64,000 bases of DNA from Ornithinicoccus hortensis (GTDB taxonomy: Bacteria > Actinomycetota > Actinomycetes > Actinomycetales > Dermatophilaceae), in the NCBI RefSeq assembly GCF_006716185.1, contig NZ_VFOP01000001.1, positions 310,001 through 374,000 on the forward strand, given 5' to 3'. Each line of letters starts with the position of its first letter. The first letter of the stretch is position 1. The notes under the pieces are model-generated. The model was given only the letters and a program-made list of their open reading frames with translations, was not told the origin of the DNA and did no database searches. Both the position numbers and the translations under genes were made by a program. Positions 1 through 8,187 of the stretch are shown here, piece by piece.

Positions 1-731
1 CCCCCGACGTGCTCGTGGTGCCGGTCGGCGGCGGCGGGCTGCTCGCCGGGGCCCTGACCTGGTTGCGGGCCCAGCCCGACGGGGACCGGACCCGGGTCGT
101 CGGTGTCGAACCCGCCGGGGCAGCCAGCATGGCGGCGGCGCTCGCTGCGGGCGAACCGGTCACCCTGTCCGAGGTCGACCCGTTCGTCGACGGTGCGGCG
201 GTCAAGCGCGCCGGGGACACCACCTTCCCCCTCGTCCGGGACGGCCGCGCCGAGCTCGTCGCCATCCCCGAGGGACGCGTCTGCCAGGAGATGCTGGCGC
301 TCTACCAGACCGAGGGGATCGTGGCCGAGCCCGCCGGCGCGCTCGCCGCCTCGGCCCTGGACTCGCTCGACCTGCAGGAGGGCCAGACGGTCGTCGCGGT
401 ACTCTCCGGCGGCAACAACGACGTGCTGCGCTACCCGGAGGTCGTGGAGCGGGCCCTGGTCCACGAGGGCCGCAAGCACTACTTCCTGGTCAACTTCCCG
501 CAGGAGCCCGGCGCGCTCCGCCGGTTCCTGGACGAGGTGCTCGGCCCCGACGACGACATCGCGCTGTTCGAGTACGCAAAGCGCAGCAACCGGGAGACGG
601 GCCCGGCACTGGTCGGGATCGAACTCGGGTCGGCGGACGATCTGGAGCCCCTGCTGCGGCGGATGTCCCAGTCCTCCATCACGGTCGAGCGGATCCCGCC
701 GGACAGCCCACTGTTCCGCTTCATCCTGTAA
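1..731 (+). CDS. ilvA: Threonine ammonia-lyase (threonine deaminase), 3' part
   Basis: The gene enters from the left edge in frame (first full codon at 3) and ends at TAA 729-731, so about half of the enzyme is missing. It is a PLP enzyme that deaminates threonine to 2-oxobutanoate, the first step of isoleucine synthesis, in the cytoplasm. Visible are the glycine-rich PLP phosphate loop (PVGGGGLLAG) near the left edge, the fold-type II 'VLSGGNND' segment, and after it a C-terminal ACT-like regulatory domain (HYFLVNFPQEPGALRRFL onwards). One ACT domain fits the shorter biosynthetic form sensitive to branched-chain amino acids rather than the two-domain E. coli form. The family call is firm; the regulatory behaviour is inference. 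Confidence 0.93.
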   Translation, partial: PDVLVVPVGGGGLLAGALTWLRAQPDGDRTRVVGVEPAGAASMAAALAAGEPVTLSEVDPFVDGAAVKRAGDTTFPLVRDGRAELVAIPEGRVCQEMLALYQTEGIVAEPAGALAASALDSLDLQEGQTVVAVLSGGNNDVLRYPEVVERALVHEGRKHYFLVNFPQEPGALRRFLDEVLGPDDDIALFEYAKRSNRETGPALVGIELGSADDLEPLLRRMSQSSITVERIPPDSPLFRFIL

Positions 732-746
732 GGCTCCTTCTCCACC

Positions 747-797
747 TGTGCAGATTCTGCTTGTGTGCAATTCTTGCACATGTGCAGAAATTGTGCG
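747..797. promoter_or_regulatory. Cluster of TGTGCA half-sites, candidate operator
   Basis: Between ilvA and the small protein at 808 lie five TGTGCA-like half-sites in about 50 bases: TGTGCAG 747-753, TGTGCAA 764-770, TTGCACA 774-780, TGTGCAG 781-787 and TGTGCG 792-797. Two perfect palindromes result: TGTGCAA-TTC-TTGCACA (764-780) and TGCACATGTGCA (775-786). The AT content is higher than in the flanks. Such spacing suits a dimeric regulator binding cooperatively; autoregulation by the adjacent HTH-like protein is the simplest guess. It does not match the CRP consensus. Confidence 0.6.
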
Positions 798-807
798 ACG
801 CTGGAGC

Positions 808-1188
808 ATGTCCAAAGACCAACTCACCGCGCAGGTGGACGAGGCGCTGGAGCACCTCCGGCAGACGAAGGATGCGATCGGACGCGGGTTCGACGCGTTG
901 CAGCTCCTGGGCCACCTGCGGGCGGCCCAGGAGCGTGTCGATGCAGCCGTGGAGGAGGCGATGGCGGCCTCCGTCCTGGCCGGCCACTCGGTCCGCTCCG
1001 TGGCGGAGGTGACCGGCCTGGCCCCGGGGAGCATCCCGCCCAGGTTGGCCCGGGCCCAGCCGTTCGCCGGCTACACCGACCCGCGGGGGCGGGTCGGAGC
1101 GCCGGAGATCGCCCGCGCCCGCCACGACCACACCACCGGCACGCCACTGACGTTCGTCCCACGACGACGCAGCGACGGCCCCACCTAG
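808..1188 (+). CDS. Small HTH-like protein of unknown function
   Basis: A 126-residue soluble protein. The ATG was chosen because it lies directly behind the TGTGCA operator cluster and a short GGAG at 803-806. Residues 1-50 are helical and charged. Residues about 48-75 (AASVLAGHSVRSVAEVTGLA) read like a helix-turn-helix with the pattern 'S-V-x-x-V-A-x-x-T-G-L-x-x-x-S'. The C-terminal 50 residues are basic and Pro-rich and probably disordered. I do not recognise a named family. The VWA gene follows after 14 bases with a strong Shine-Dalgarno, so the two are probably co-transcribed. A DNA-binding role is inferred from the HTH-like segment and the neighbouring palindromes only. Confidence 0.6.
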   Translation: MSKDQLTAQVDEALEHLRQTKDAIGRGFDALQLLGHLRAAQERVDAAVEEAMAASVLAGHSVRSVAEVTGLAPGSIPPRLARAQPFAGYTDPRGRVGAPEIARARHDHTTGTPLTFVPRRRSDGPT

Positions 1189-1202
1189 GAGGAGGAGTCA
1201 CC

Positions 1203-1862
1203 ATGACCGACCCGAACTACACCCACCTCGCCTTCCTGCTCGACCGGTCCGGGTCGATGCAGGCCATCAAGCAGGACACCGAGGGCGGGTTCGACGCCTT
1301 CATCCGGAGCCAGGCGGAACAGGCCGGCCGGTGCACCGTCACGCTCGCCCAGTTCGACACGGACTACGAGGTGGTCTACTCCGGCATCGACATCGCCGAG
1401 GTCGCCCCGCTGGACCTGCGACCGCGCGGCACCACCGCCCTGCTGGACTCCATCGGCAGGCTCGTGCAGGAGACCGGCGCCTGGCTGGCCGCCCTCCCGG
1501 AGGAGTCGCGCCCCGGCAGCGTGCTCGTCGGGATCATGACCGACGGCCTCGAGAACGCCAGCCGGGAGTGGACCCGCCCGGCCGTCAAGGCCCTGATCGA
1601 GAGCCAGGAGCGCGACTACGCCTGGACGTTCAGCTATCTGGGCGCCAACCAGGACGCTGTCGAGGTCGGCGCGTCCATGGGCGTCGACCCGTCCCGCGCG
1701 ATGACCTACGCCGGCGAGCACGTGGGCGCGGCGATGGACGCCTACGCGATGAGCACCAACCGGCTGCGCCGGACCATGGCGGCTGGCCAGGACGTTCAGG
1801 CTGCACGCGCCGCCGCGGCGTTGACCGACGAGGAGCGGCGCCGCGCCGTCGGTAGGGTCTGA
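1203..1862 (+). CDS. VWA domain protein
   Basis: A 219-residue protein, essentially one von Willebrand factor A domain, preceded by a strong AGGAGGAGG ribosome site at 1188-1196. The MIDAS metal motif D-x-S-x-S is at residues 14-18 (DRSGSM), with the second MIDAS threonine probably in RGTTALLD and an aspartate in 'IMTDGLENAS'. There is no signal peptide or membrane segment, so it acts in the cytoplasm. Similar short VWA proteins occur in tellurium/stress and phage-linked contexts as binding or chaperone modules, but no such partners are next to it. Its only close partner is the small HTH-like protein upstream. Domain call firm, role unknown. Confidence 0.82.
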   Translation: MTDPNYTHLAFLLDRSGSMQAIKQDTEGGFDAFIRSQAEQAGRCTVTLAQFDTDYEVVYSGIDIAEVAPLDLRPRGTTALLDSIGRLVQETGAWLAALPEESRPGSVLVGIMTDGLENASREWTRPAVKALIESQERDYAWTFSYLGANQDAVEVGASMGVDPSRAMTYAGEHVGAAMDAYAMSTNRLRRTMAAGQDVQAARAAAALTDEERRRAVGRV

Positions 1863-1979
1863 GCCCGCCCACGAACCGACCTGCGGCCGCACGGACACCC
1901 AGGAGTATCCCCAGTTGGAGCGGCTCGTTGTTGGTGAGGGACCGCCGCTGAGATGCCCGCCCGCCACGGGCACCCGCCT

Positions 1980-2605
1980 TCACTCCTCCTGATAGTCGAA
2001 GATCTCAGGCTCTGCTTCGCAGCCCTGCTCGTCCGGCTCCAGCCGGGCTCCCATGGGTCGATGAGCTGGTAGGCGTCTCCATCGACCTCGTAGTCGTAGA
2101 TCAAGTAGGGAATATGCACCGGCCCTCCCGTGGCGTCCGCCTCGAAGCCCACCAGCGGGTTCAGGGCCTTGCCGGGACCGATCACGACCGGAAACTCCAG
2201 CGGCACGACCTTCGGTTCGCGTCCGTTGTTTGGGGAGGGATGGGGCGGCCATTCGTCCCAGTAGCCCCGGGTGTCACCTTCAAGGTCAGGTCGCACCCAC
2301 TGGCCATACTGACCGAGGAGCTTGTCATCGCCGACCACGTACTCGTCGATCCGCACGCCGGTCCAGGTGACGGGACTGTCGAGGCGGTTGATGAAGACGT
2401 GCGCGCCGAAGTGCCCCTTCATCCTGCCGGTCTCGACCCAACACACGTCCTCGCCGCCGGGGCGGCCCCACCCCTGGCCGTCCACGGCCAGCGGCCCGGA
2501 ACTCTCCGGCCAGGGGTAGGACTCTCCTCCCGTGCAGCCAGCAGCACCAGACACGGCTACCAGCACAACAGCGAGGGAAACAGGGCTACGACGAGTCGCG
2601 ATCAC
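1980..2605 (-). CDS. Predicted lipoprotein, frameshifted near the C-terminus
   Basis: GTG start at 2605, overlapping the stop of the upstream gene as GTGA. The N-terminus is basic, then hydrophobic, then a lipobox (SGAAGC, cysteine near residue 24), so it should be a membrane-anchored extracellular lipoprotein. The body is Trp/Pro-rich and not a family I know. The frame changes near 2045-2047: before it the protein reads ...YQLIDPWEP, after it the acidic tail LEPDEQGCEAEPEIFDYQEE ending at TGA 1980-1982 lies in another frame, and one missing base in the G3 tract restores it. Without correction the frame runs on to 1796 with Arg/Ala-rich junk opposite the VWA gene. The GC content is lower than in neighbouring genes. 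Either a sequencing indel or a decaying gene. Confidence 0.6.
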
Positions 2606-3093
2606 TCCGCCGGCTTAACGACGAGTTGCCCGAAGTGGGTCCCTGCTTGCGGGATTGCCTTCGTTCCGCACGCCCGATGCTTGCCCATGCCGGATTTCAG
2701 CGTGAGCTTTGTAGACGAGGTATATCCGGTCCGAGAGGAAAGGCTGATACCGACCACTGAAGTGAGATCGACACCGTTCCTCCACGTCTGGGCCTTCTGA
2801 CTCGATGCTTCCCAGGTTGCCGTGCCTGTCCGCGGGGTGCACTTGGTGGCGCTAGGCGCGCTGGGCTGGTAGTACTTGTCACCGGCCGTCGGGCTCTTGG
2901 GCTCCCACTGATACACGGTCTTGTAGCAGTATCCTTCCTCGAGGCCGCAGTACTGGATGCGGACCTTGTCATACCGCCACTGTTGCTGGTAGCCACGGCG
3001 ACGGACACCATTCTCGTTGTTCCAGTCGGTCACTGACGTTGCGCTTCTCGTCGAAGTCGAGGTCTGCTTGAACGTTTCTGTCAAGAGCTTCAT
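2602..3093 (-). CDS. Hypothetical protein in a low-GC islet
   Basis: 163 residues, ATG at 3091-3093 with AAGGAG just upstream, although only one base separates them, which is unusually tight. No signal peptide, membrane segment or known motif. It is rich in Ser, Thr, Lys and Tyr, with four cysteines in the second half, and reads like a small beta-rich secreted-type domain whose export signal is missing. The stop overlaps the start of the lipoprotein (GTGA), so the two were a translationally coupled pair. Composition (about 55% GC by eye, many AT-ending codons) is unlike the surrounding genome and suggests recent transfer. Function unknown; the start could lie elsewhere. Confidence 0.5.
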   Translation of the reverse strand: MKLLTETFKQTSTSTRSATSVTDWNNENGVRRRGYQQQWRYDKVRIQYCGLEEGYCYKTVYQWEPKSPTAGDKYYQPSAPSATKCTPRTGTATWEASSQKAQTWRNGVDLTSVVGISLSSRTGYTSSTKLTLKSGMGKHRACGTKAIPQAGTHFGQLVVKPAE

Positions 3094-3314
3094 ACTCCTT
3101 CTTTTTACTTGCACTTTTGGTGGTTTCTGCTGCTCCCAGGAGTGGGATATGGCTGCATGAATGAGTAACTCGTCGGCTGCACTTGGCGGGACCCCCAGGT
3201 GTCCCTTGACACCGAGGTCCGGGCGTGCCGGTCCCGCACGAGCGCAGACCGATGGCTCGGATCTCCGGCCGACGCCCTGGGGCAGGCCAGGCTCGCGCAG
3301 GGTGACCCGCGATG

Positions 3315-4019
3315 TCAGCCTGCGGTGAGCAGCAACCACGCCCCGGCGGCCGCAGCGCCCGTCGTGAGGACCGCGAACAGCCCGACCCAGAGCACCCCCG
3401 GCACGCCGGTGAGCTCGGCCAACTGGTCGGCGTCGGAGGTGCGTGCCCGCCCACCACGTCGCTGCCGGGCCAGCTCCACCACCGACCGCGGGGCGGCGAG
3501 CAGGAGCCCCCAGACGATCAGGTAGCCGATCCACCCGAGCACGCCGGGCGGCAGCAGCCAGCTGAGCGCGCCCACGCCGCCACCGAGCACGAGGACGACC
3601 CACAACCCGTAGAGGTTGCGGATCAGCACCAGCATCAGTGCGCACGAGGCGACGATCAGCCAGAGCAGCCCGACCGCATACCCCCGGGTCAGCAGCCAGG
3701 CAGAGCCGAGGGCGAAGACCGCGGGAGCGGGGTAGCCGGCCAGCAGGGTCGCCACCATGCCCGGACCGCGCGGCCGGCCGCGGGAGACCGTGACACCCGA
3801 GGTGTCGGCGTGCAGCCGGATCCCGGTAAGCCGCCGACCCGAGAGCACCGCCACCAGCGCGTGACCCGCCTCGTGGACCACGGTCACCAGGTGCCGGACC
3901 AAGCGGTAACCCACGGGCGACCCGACGACCACTAGGGCAACCACCCCGAGGGCGACGACGAGGGCGGTGTCCGGCACCGGCTGGGTGGACGTCGCCGCCC
4001 CCCAGATCTCGCGAAACAC
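3315..4019 (-). CDS. M50-family membrane metalloprotease
   Basis: 234 residues, GTG start one base after the stop of the saccharopine-dehydrogenase-like gene. The zinc motif HExxH (HEAGH) is near residue 49 in the first amphipathic/transmembrane region. Five or so further hydrophobic segments follow. The second half-site typical of site-2 proteases (N/D-P-G) is not obvious, so this is the shorter 'M50 family metallopeptidase' type common in Actinobacteria. It probably cuts within the cytoplasmic membrane. No anti-sigma factor or other obvious substrate is nearby. The tight spacing indicates an operon with the gene at 4021-5322. Confidence 0.8.
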   Translation of the reverse strand: MFREIWGAATSTQPVPDTALVVALGVVALVVVGSPVGYRLVRHLVTVVHEAGHALVAVLSGRRLTGIRLHADTSGVTVSRGRPRGPGMVATLLAGYPAPAVFALGSAWLLTRGYAVGLLWLIVASCALMLVLIRNLYGLWVVLVLGGGVGALSWLLPPGVLGWIGYLIVWGLLLAAPRSVVELARQRRGGRARTSDADQLAELTGVPGVLWVGLFAVLTTGAAAAGAWLLLTAG

Positions 4020-4020
4020 G

Positions 4021-5322
4021 TCAGCCCGCGGGCAGCGGTCGGGTGGTCAGCGTGAAGCCGCGACTGCGCAGGCGATCCACCAGGAAGGGACCCAGCGCGG
4101 TCGCGGGGGTGAGCACCCCGGCGCCACTGCCCTCCCCGGCCGCGAGCGCCAGTGCCGCCTGCCCGAACATCACCGCCGTGCCGTCGTACCCGGGGTCCAG
4201 GTCGGCGCCGACGACGGTCTCGTACCGTGCCCCGGACTCCGTCCCGGCGACGATCTCCATGGTGAAGGCGCCCCGGGCCCGCTGCTCGGGCGACGGGCCG
4301 TCGCCGGGTGCCGGGAGGAACCGGTCGAGGACCGCGCGGGTGGGTCCGAACGAGAGCCCGGTCCCGACCCCTGCCAGCGCGCCGACCATGGCCACGGCGC
4401 GGGCCGCTCCCCCTGCCCCGGCGCCGACGTCGTGCAGCTCCCGGTAGCGGAATCCCGCGCCGTAGCCGGCCAGCGCGTGCGACCGGCGCACGAGTGGTGC
4501 GTTGAACCCGCCCATCACGAAGGGCACCCGCCACCGGCCCGTGTCCGGGTCGACCCGCACCGGCCCCAGGCCCCGGGTAGCCCGCCGCGGCGCCCGCGCC
4601 GCGTCCTCGCCCGGGCGCCGCACGCCACCCTCGTGCGGGCGCCGCACGCCCGGCGCGGGACGACCCGGGCCGGACAGGGCCTCCGGGTCGGCGACGACCC
4701 GGCGCGCCGAGGCCTCGGCGCGCACGGCGATCATCTGTTGCCGCATCGAGTCGATGGTCCCGCCGGAGAAGCCGCCCCGCATCCGCCGCACGGTGAGCAC
4801 GGTGTCGGTCAGTCCGCCCGCCCCGTCCTGCGCCGCCTGCCGGGCGGTCAGCCAGACGCCCAGGTCGGAGGGGACCGAGTCGAAGCCACATGCGTGCACA
4901 ATCCGGGCCCCGGACTCCCGGGCCAGGTCGTGCAACTCCTCGACGCTGCGGTGTACGAACAGCAGCTCACCGGTCAGGTCGGCGTAGTGGGTGCCGGCCC
5001 TGGCACACGCGCGGGCTAGCGGGAGCCCACGGACGGCATACGGCCCGACGGTCGTGGCCACCGCCACGGTGCGGGCGGCGAGGTCCGCCACGGCGCGTGG
5101 GTCGGTGGCCTCCACCTCGAGCAGCGGCCAGGTCCCCGCCCGGCCGGGCAGCCGCGCGCGCAGGCGCTCCAGCCGTTCGGCCGACCGTCCGGCGAGTGCG
5201 ATCCGCAGGCGGGCCGGAGCCGCCTGCGCCAGGTGCGCCGCGGTCAGCTGCCCGACGAAGCCGGTGGCCCCGAGCAGGACCAGGTCGAACTCGCGGTCGG
5301 GCCGCGCAGCGGGTGGGTGCAT
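4021..5322 (-). CDS. Saccharopine dehydrogenase-like NAD(P)-binding enzyme
   Basis: 433 residues, ATG at 5320-5322. The N-terminal Rossmann motif is FDLVLLGATGFVGQLTA (residues about 13-29), the classic start of actinobacterial saccharopine-dehydrogenase-like / trans-acting enoyl reductase proteins. Then follow AGRSAERLERLR, TVGPYAVRGLPLARACA, THYADLTGE and HACGFDSVPSDLG, all hallmarks of that family. In mycobacteria relatives act as trans-acting enoyl reductases in phthiocerol lipid synthesis; no polyketide synthase is present here, so the substrate is unknown. A central Arg/Pro-rich insert (about residues 215-250) is probably a loop. Likely co-transcribed with the M50 protease. Confidence 0.85.
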   Translation of the reverse strand: MHPPAARPDREFDLVLLGATGFVGQLTAAHLAQAAPARLRIALAGRSAERLERLRARLPGRAGTWPLLEVEATDPRAVADLAARTVAVATTVGPYAVRGLPLARACARAGTHYADLTGELLFVHRSVEELHDLARESGARIVHACGFDSVPSDLGVWLTARQAAQDGAGGLTDTVLTVRRMRGGFSGGTIDSMRQQMIAVRAEASARRVVADPEALSGPGRPAPGVRRPHEGGVRRPGEDAARAPRRATRGLGPVRVDPDTGRWRVPFVMGGFNAPLVRRSHALAGYGAGFRYRELHDVGAGAGGAARAVAMVGALAGVGTGLSFGPTRAVLDRFLPAPGDGPSPEQRARGAFTMEIVAGTESGARYETVVGADLDPGYDGTAVMFGQAALALAAGEGSGAGVLTPATALGPFLVDRLRSRGFTLTTRPLPAG

Positions 5323-5390
5323 GGCGCCATCGTGGCACTCCCACCTGTGGAAGTCCCGACCCGGGAGAAACGACCCCCAGCGGCCCGCTC

Positions 5391-6575
5391 CTAGGAGATC
5401 TGGGAGGCGGCGACCTCGATCGCCTCGGGGGACAGGACGTGGCCGATCGCCATGGTCGCGGCGCCGAGGACACCGGCCTGGGCGCCGGCGACCGAGGCGA
5501 CGATCCGCAGGTGCTCGGTGGCCAGCGGCAGCGAGCGCTGGTAGACGACCTCCCGGATCCCCGCGATCAGGTGCTCCCCGGCGTCGGCCAGCCGCCCGCC
5601 GATGACGACGACCGAGGGGTTGATCAGGTTCACCATCGTGGCCACGACCTCCCCGAGGTCGCGCCCGGCCTGCCGGACCTGCTGGATCGCGGCGAGTTCC
5701 CCGGAGCGCACCAGGTCGACCACGTCCTGGCCGCTGCGCGCGGGGACGCCGGCGCCGGTGAGCCGGGCGGCCAGCGCGGGCCCGGCCGCGACCGCCTCCA
5801 GGCAGCCCTCGTTGCCGCACCGGCAGGGCACGCCGGTGCCGCTGCTCACCCGCACGTGCCCGAGGTCGCCCGCCGTGCCCTGCGCACCCCGTTGCAGCCG
5901 GCCGCCGGTGATGATGCCGGCGCCGATGCCGGTCGCCACCTTGATGAAGACGAGGTCGTCGACGTCGGGCAGGTGGGTCTGCTGCTCGCCGAGCGCCATG
6001 ATGTTGACGTCGTTGTCGATCAGCACCGGGACGGCGAAGGTCCGCTGCACCGTCGCGGGGACGTCGTGGCGGTCCCAGCCCGGCATGATCGGCGGGTTGA
6101 TCGGCCGCCCGGAGGAGTGCTCGACGGGGCCGGGCAACCCGATCCCGATCGCGGCCAGGTCCCGGTGCGGTCGACCCGCCCCGTCCAGCAGCCGCTCGAC
6201 GGTGGCCGTCGCCCAGCCGAGGACGACCTCCGGCCCCTGCGCGATGTCCAGGTCCTCGCGCAGCTCGCCCAGGATGGCGCCGGAGAGGTCGGCGAGGACG
6301 GCCACCGCGTGCGTGGCGCCGATGTCAATCCCGGCGACCACCCGGGCCGCCGGGTTCAGCGCGAACAGCGAGGGCGGGCGTCCCCCGGTGGAGCGGGCGT
6401 CCCCGTAGGGCGCGACCAGGCCGAGGCGCATCAACACCTCGACCCGGGCGGCGATCGTCGAGCGGGCCAGGCCGGTGGCCTCGGCCAGCTGCGCCCGGGT
6501 GCGGGGCCGCCCGTCCCGGAGCAGCTCGAAGACATCGCTGGTGCGCACCAGGGCAGTGAACCACGAAGACTTCAT
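5391..6575 (-). CDS. ROK-family transcriptional repressor
   Basis: About 394 residues from ATG 6575 (a TTG four codons earlier is possible). Residues about 10-70 form a winged HTH (LLRDGRPRTRAQLAEATGLARSTIAARV...). The rest is a ROK sugar-kinase fold with the ATP/phosphate motif GIDIGAT, the sugar-binding E-x-G-H counterpart (GDLGHVRV), and the ROK zinc motif C-x-C-G-x-x-G-C-x-E (CRCGNEGCLE). It is divergent from the sugar ABC transporter and separated by a perfect inverted repeat, so it almost certainly represses that operon and is released by its sugar or sugar phosphate. The inducer cannot be read from sequence. Confidence 0.92.
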   Translation of the reverse strand: MKSSWFTALVRTSDVFELLRDGRPRTRAQLAEATGLARSTIAARVEVLMRLGLVAPYGDARSTGGRPPSLFALNPAARVVAGIDIGATHAVAVLADLSGAILGELREDLDIAQGPEVVLGWATATVERLLDGAGRPHRDLAAIGIGLPGPVEHSSGRPINPPIMPGWDRHDVPATVQRTFAVPVLIDNDVNIMALGEQQTHLPDVDDLVFIKVATGIGAGIITGGRLQRGAQGTAGDLGHVRVSSGTGVPCRCGNEGCLEAVAAGPALAARLTGAGVPARSGQDVVDLVRSGELAAIQQVRQAGRDLGEVVATMVNLINPSVVVIGGRLADAGEHLIAGIREVVYQRSLPLATEHLRIVASVAGAQAGVLGAATMAIGHVLSPEAIEVAASQIS

Positions 6576-6583
6576 CACGTCTA

Positions 6584-6602
6584 GCAATCAACTTTTGATT
6601 GC
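6584..6602. promoter_or_regulatory. Perfect palindrome, probable ROK operator
   Basis: GCAATCA-ACTTT-TGATTGC, 7-base arms with a 5-base spacer and no mismatch, in an AT-rich pocket between the divergent repressor and ABC operon. It lies just upstream of the start of the repressor gene and directly upstream of the -35 region assigned to the transporter, so binding could control both directions. Confidence 0.75.
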
Positions 6603-6605
6603 CTC

Positions 6606-6635
6606 TCGACAAAAGGCTGTGACCCATGCCATAGT
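6606..6635 (+). promoter_or_regulatory. Predicted promoter of the sugar ABC operon
   Basis: TCGACA (6606-6611) as -35 and CATAGT (6630-6635) as -10 with an 18-base spacer. The distance from the -10 to the GTG at 6643 is 7 bases, consistent with a leaderless transcript, and there is no Shine-Dalgarno before that GTG. Adjacent to the palindrome at 6584-6602. Prediction by eye only. Confidence 0.45.
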
Positions 6636-6642
6636 CCGGACT

Positions 6643-8187
6643 GTGTCGTCCACCGTCGTGCCCACCGCCTCAGCGACCCCCGTGCCGGGGCCGTCCGTGC
6701 CCCTGCTGCGGGCCACCGGGGTGACGAAGCGCTTCTTCGGTCACGCGGTGCTGCGGGACGTCGACCTCGAGCTCTACCCGGGCCAGGTGCACGGCCTCGT
6801 CGGCGAGAACGGCGCCGGCAAGTCCACCCTCATGAAGGTCCTCGCGGGCGTGCACGAGCCGGACGGGGGCACCGTCGAGATCGCCGGTGAGCAGGTCCGG
6901 TTCAGCCACCCGGTGCAGGCCCAGCAGGCCGGGCTGTCCACCGTCTTCCAGGAGTTCAACCTGCTCCCGGACCGGACCGTCGCGGAGAACATCTACCTGG
7001 GCCGCGAGCCCCGGTCGCGCGGCCTGGTGGACACCGCGCGGATGCAGCACGACGCCGCCGAGCTGCTCACCGGCCTCGGCGTCACCGGCCTCGCCCCGAC
7101 CCGGGTGGTGCGCTCGCTGTCCGTGGCCGAGCAGCAGATCGTGGAGATCGCCAAGGCGGTCAGCTACGACGCGCGGATCATCTCGATGGACGAGCCGACC
7201 GCCGCCCTCGCCGACCACGAGGTCGAGCTGCTCTACGCGATCATCCGGCGGCTGCTGGCCCGGGACGTCGCGATCCTCTACGTCTCCCACCGGCTGAAGG
7301 AGATCTTCGACCTCTGCGACACGATCACCGTGCTCAAGGACGGCGCGCTGGTCAGGACCGCCCCGGCCGCCGACCTCGACGACGCGTCCCTGGTCCGGCT
7401 GATGGTCGGCCGCTCCATCTCCTCCTTCTTCCCCGACCCGGTCCCCGGGACCGAGGTGGGTGAGGAGCTGGTCACCCTCACCGGTGCGGGCAACGGGTAT
7501 GTCGACGGCATCGACCTGACGCTGCGCGCCGGGGAGATCGTGGGCCTGGCCGGGCTCCAGGGATCCGGGCGCACCGAGGTGCTCGAGGGCATCTTCGGGG
7601 TCACGCCGTTCACCCGCGGCACGCTGCAGCTGGGGGGCAAGCCGGCCCGGATCGGCTCACCCCGACAGGCGATCCGGCGGGGCCTGGCGCTGGTGACCGA
7701 GGACCGCAAGGCCAAGGGACTCTCGCTGAACCAGTCGATCCTGGACAACGCGCTGGGCGTGGTCCGCGCGACCTTCCCGGGCCGGACCGGCACGGCCCGC
7801 CGGGCGATGCCCGGGGTGCTCTCCTCGATGCAGGTGGCCGCCCGCGGGATGGACCAGGAGGTCCAGTTCCTCTCCGGGGGCAACCAGCAGAAGGTGGTGC
7901 TCGCGCGCTGGCTGAGCACGCACCCACGGGTGGTGCTGATGGACGAGCCCACCCGCGGCATCGACGTCGGCGCCAAGCACAGCATCTACGAGCTGATGCG
8001 CGGCCTGGCGGCCGACGGCGTCGGGATCCTGATGGTCTCCAGCGAGCTCCCGGAGGTGATCGGCATGTCGGACCGCATCCTGGTGATGCGCGACGGACGC
8101 CTGGCCGGCGAACTCCCGGCAGGCTCCTCCGAGGAGGACGTGCTCAACCTCGCCACGGGTGCCGTCGCGGACGGTGGTGCGGCATGA
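6643..8187 (+). CDS. Sugar ABC transporter, ATP-binding protein (two ABC domains)
   Basis: 514 residues, the length expected for RbsA/MglA/XylG-type ATPases. GTG start chosen because the upstream region carries the promoter and operator. The N-terminal domain has Walker A GENGAGKST, the signature LSVAEQQ and Walker B RIISMDEPTA. The C-terminal domain has a degenerate Walker A (GLQGSGRTE), an intact signature LSGGNQQKV and Walker B VVLMDEPTRGIDVG. This asymmetry is normal for the CUT2 class. It energises import through the two permeases that follow; the stop overlaps the next start (ATGA). Substrate is a pentose, polyol or rare hexose by context. Confidence 0.95.
   Translation: MSSTVVPTASATPVPGPSVPLLRATGVTKRFFGHAVLRDVDLELYPGQVHGLVGENGAGKSTLMKVLAGVHEPDGGTVEIAGEQVRFSHPVQAQQAGLSTVFQEFNLLPDRTVAENIYLGREPRSRGLVDTARMQHDAAELLTGLGVTGLAPTRVVRSLSVAEQQIVEIAKAVSYDARIISMDEPTAALADHEVELLYAIIRRLLARDVAILYVSHRLKEIFDLCDTITVLKDGALVRTAPAADLDDASLVRLMVGRSISSFFPDPVPGTEVGEELVTLTGAGNGYVDGIDLTLRAGEIVGLAGLQGSGRTEVLEGIFGVTPFTRGTLQLGGKPARIGSPRQAIRRGLALVTEDRKAKGLSLNQSILDNALGVVRATFPGRTGTARRAMPGVLSSMQVAARGMDQEVQFLSGGNQQKVVLARWLSTHPRVVLMDEPTRGIDVGAKHSIYELMRGLAADGVGILMVSSELPEVIGMSDRILVMRDGRLAGELPAGSSEEDVLNLATGAVADGGAA

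Noticed and set aside
747-797. CRP/FNR-type binding site
   Set aside because: The half-site is TGTGCA rather than TGTGA, with 3-base or zero spacing, so it does not fit CRP/FNR consensus.
1796-1979. C-terminal extension of the lipoprotein opposite the VWA gene
   Set aside because: The translation is Arg/Ala-rich and a natural acidic C-terminus exists in the adjacent frame ending at 1980, so the extension is read as the result of a frameshift.
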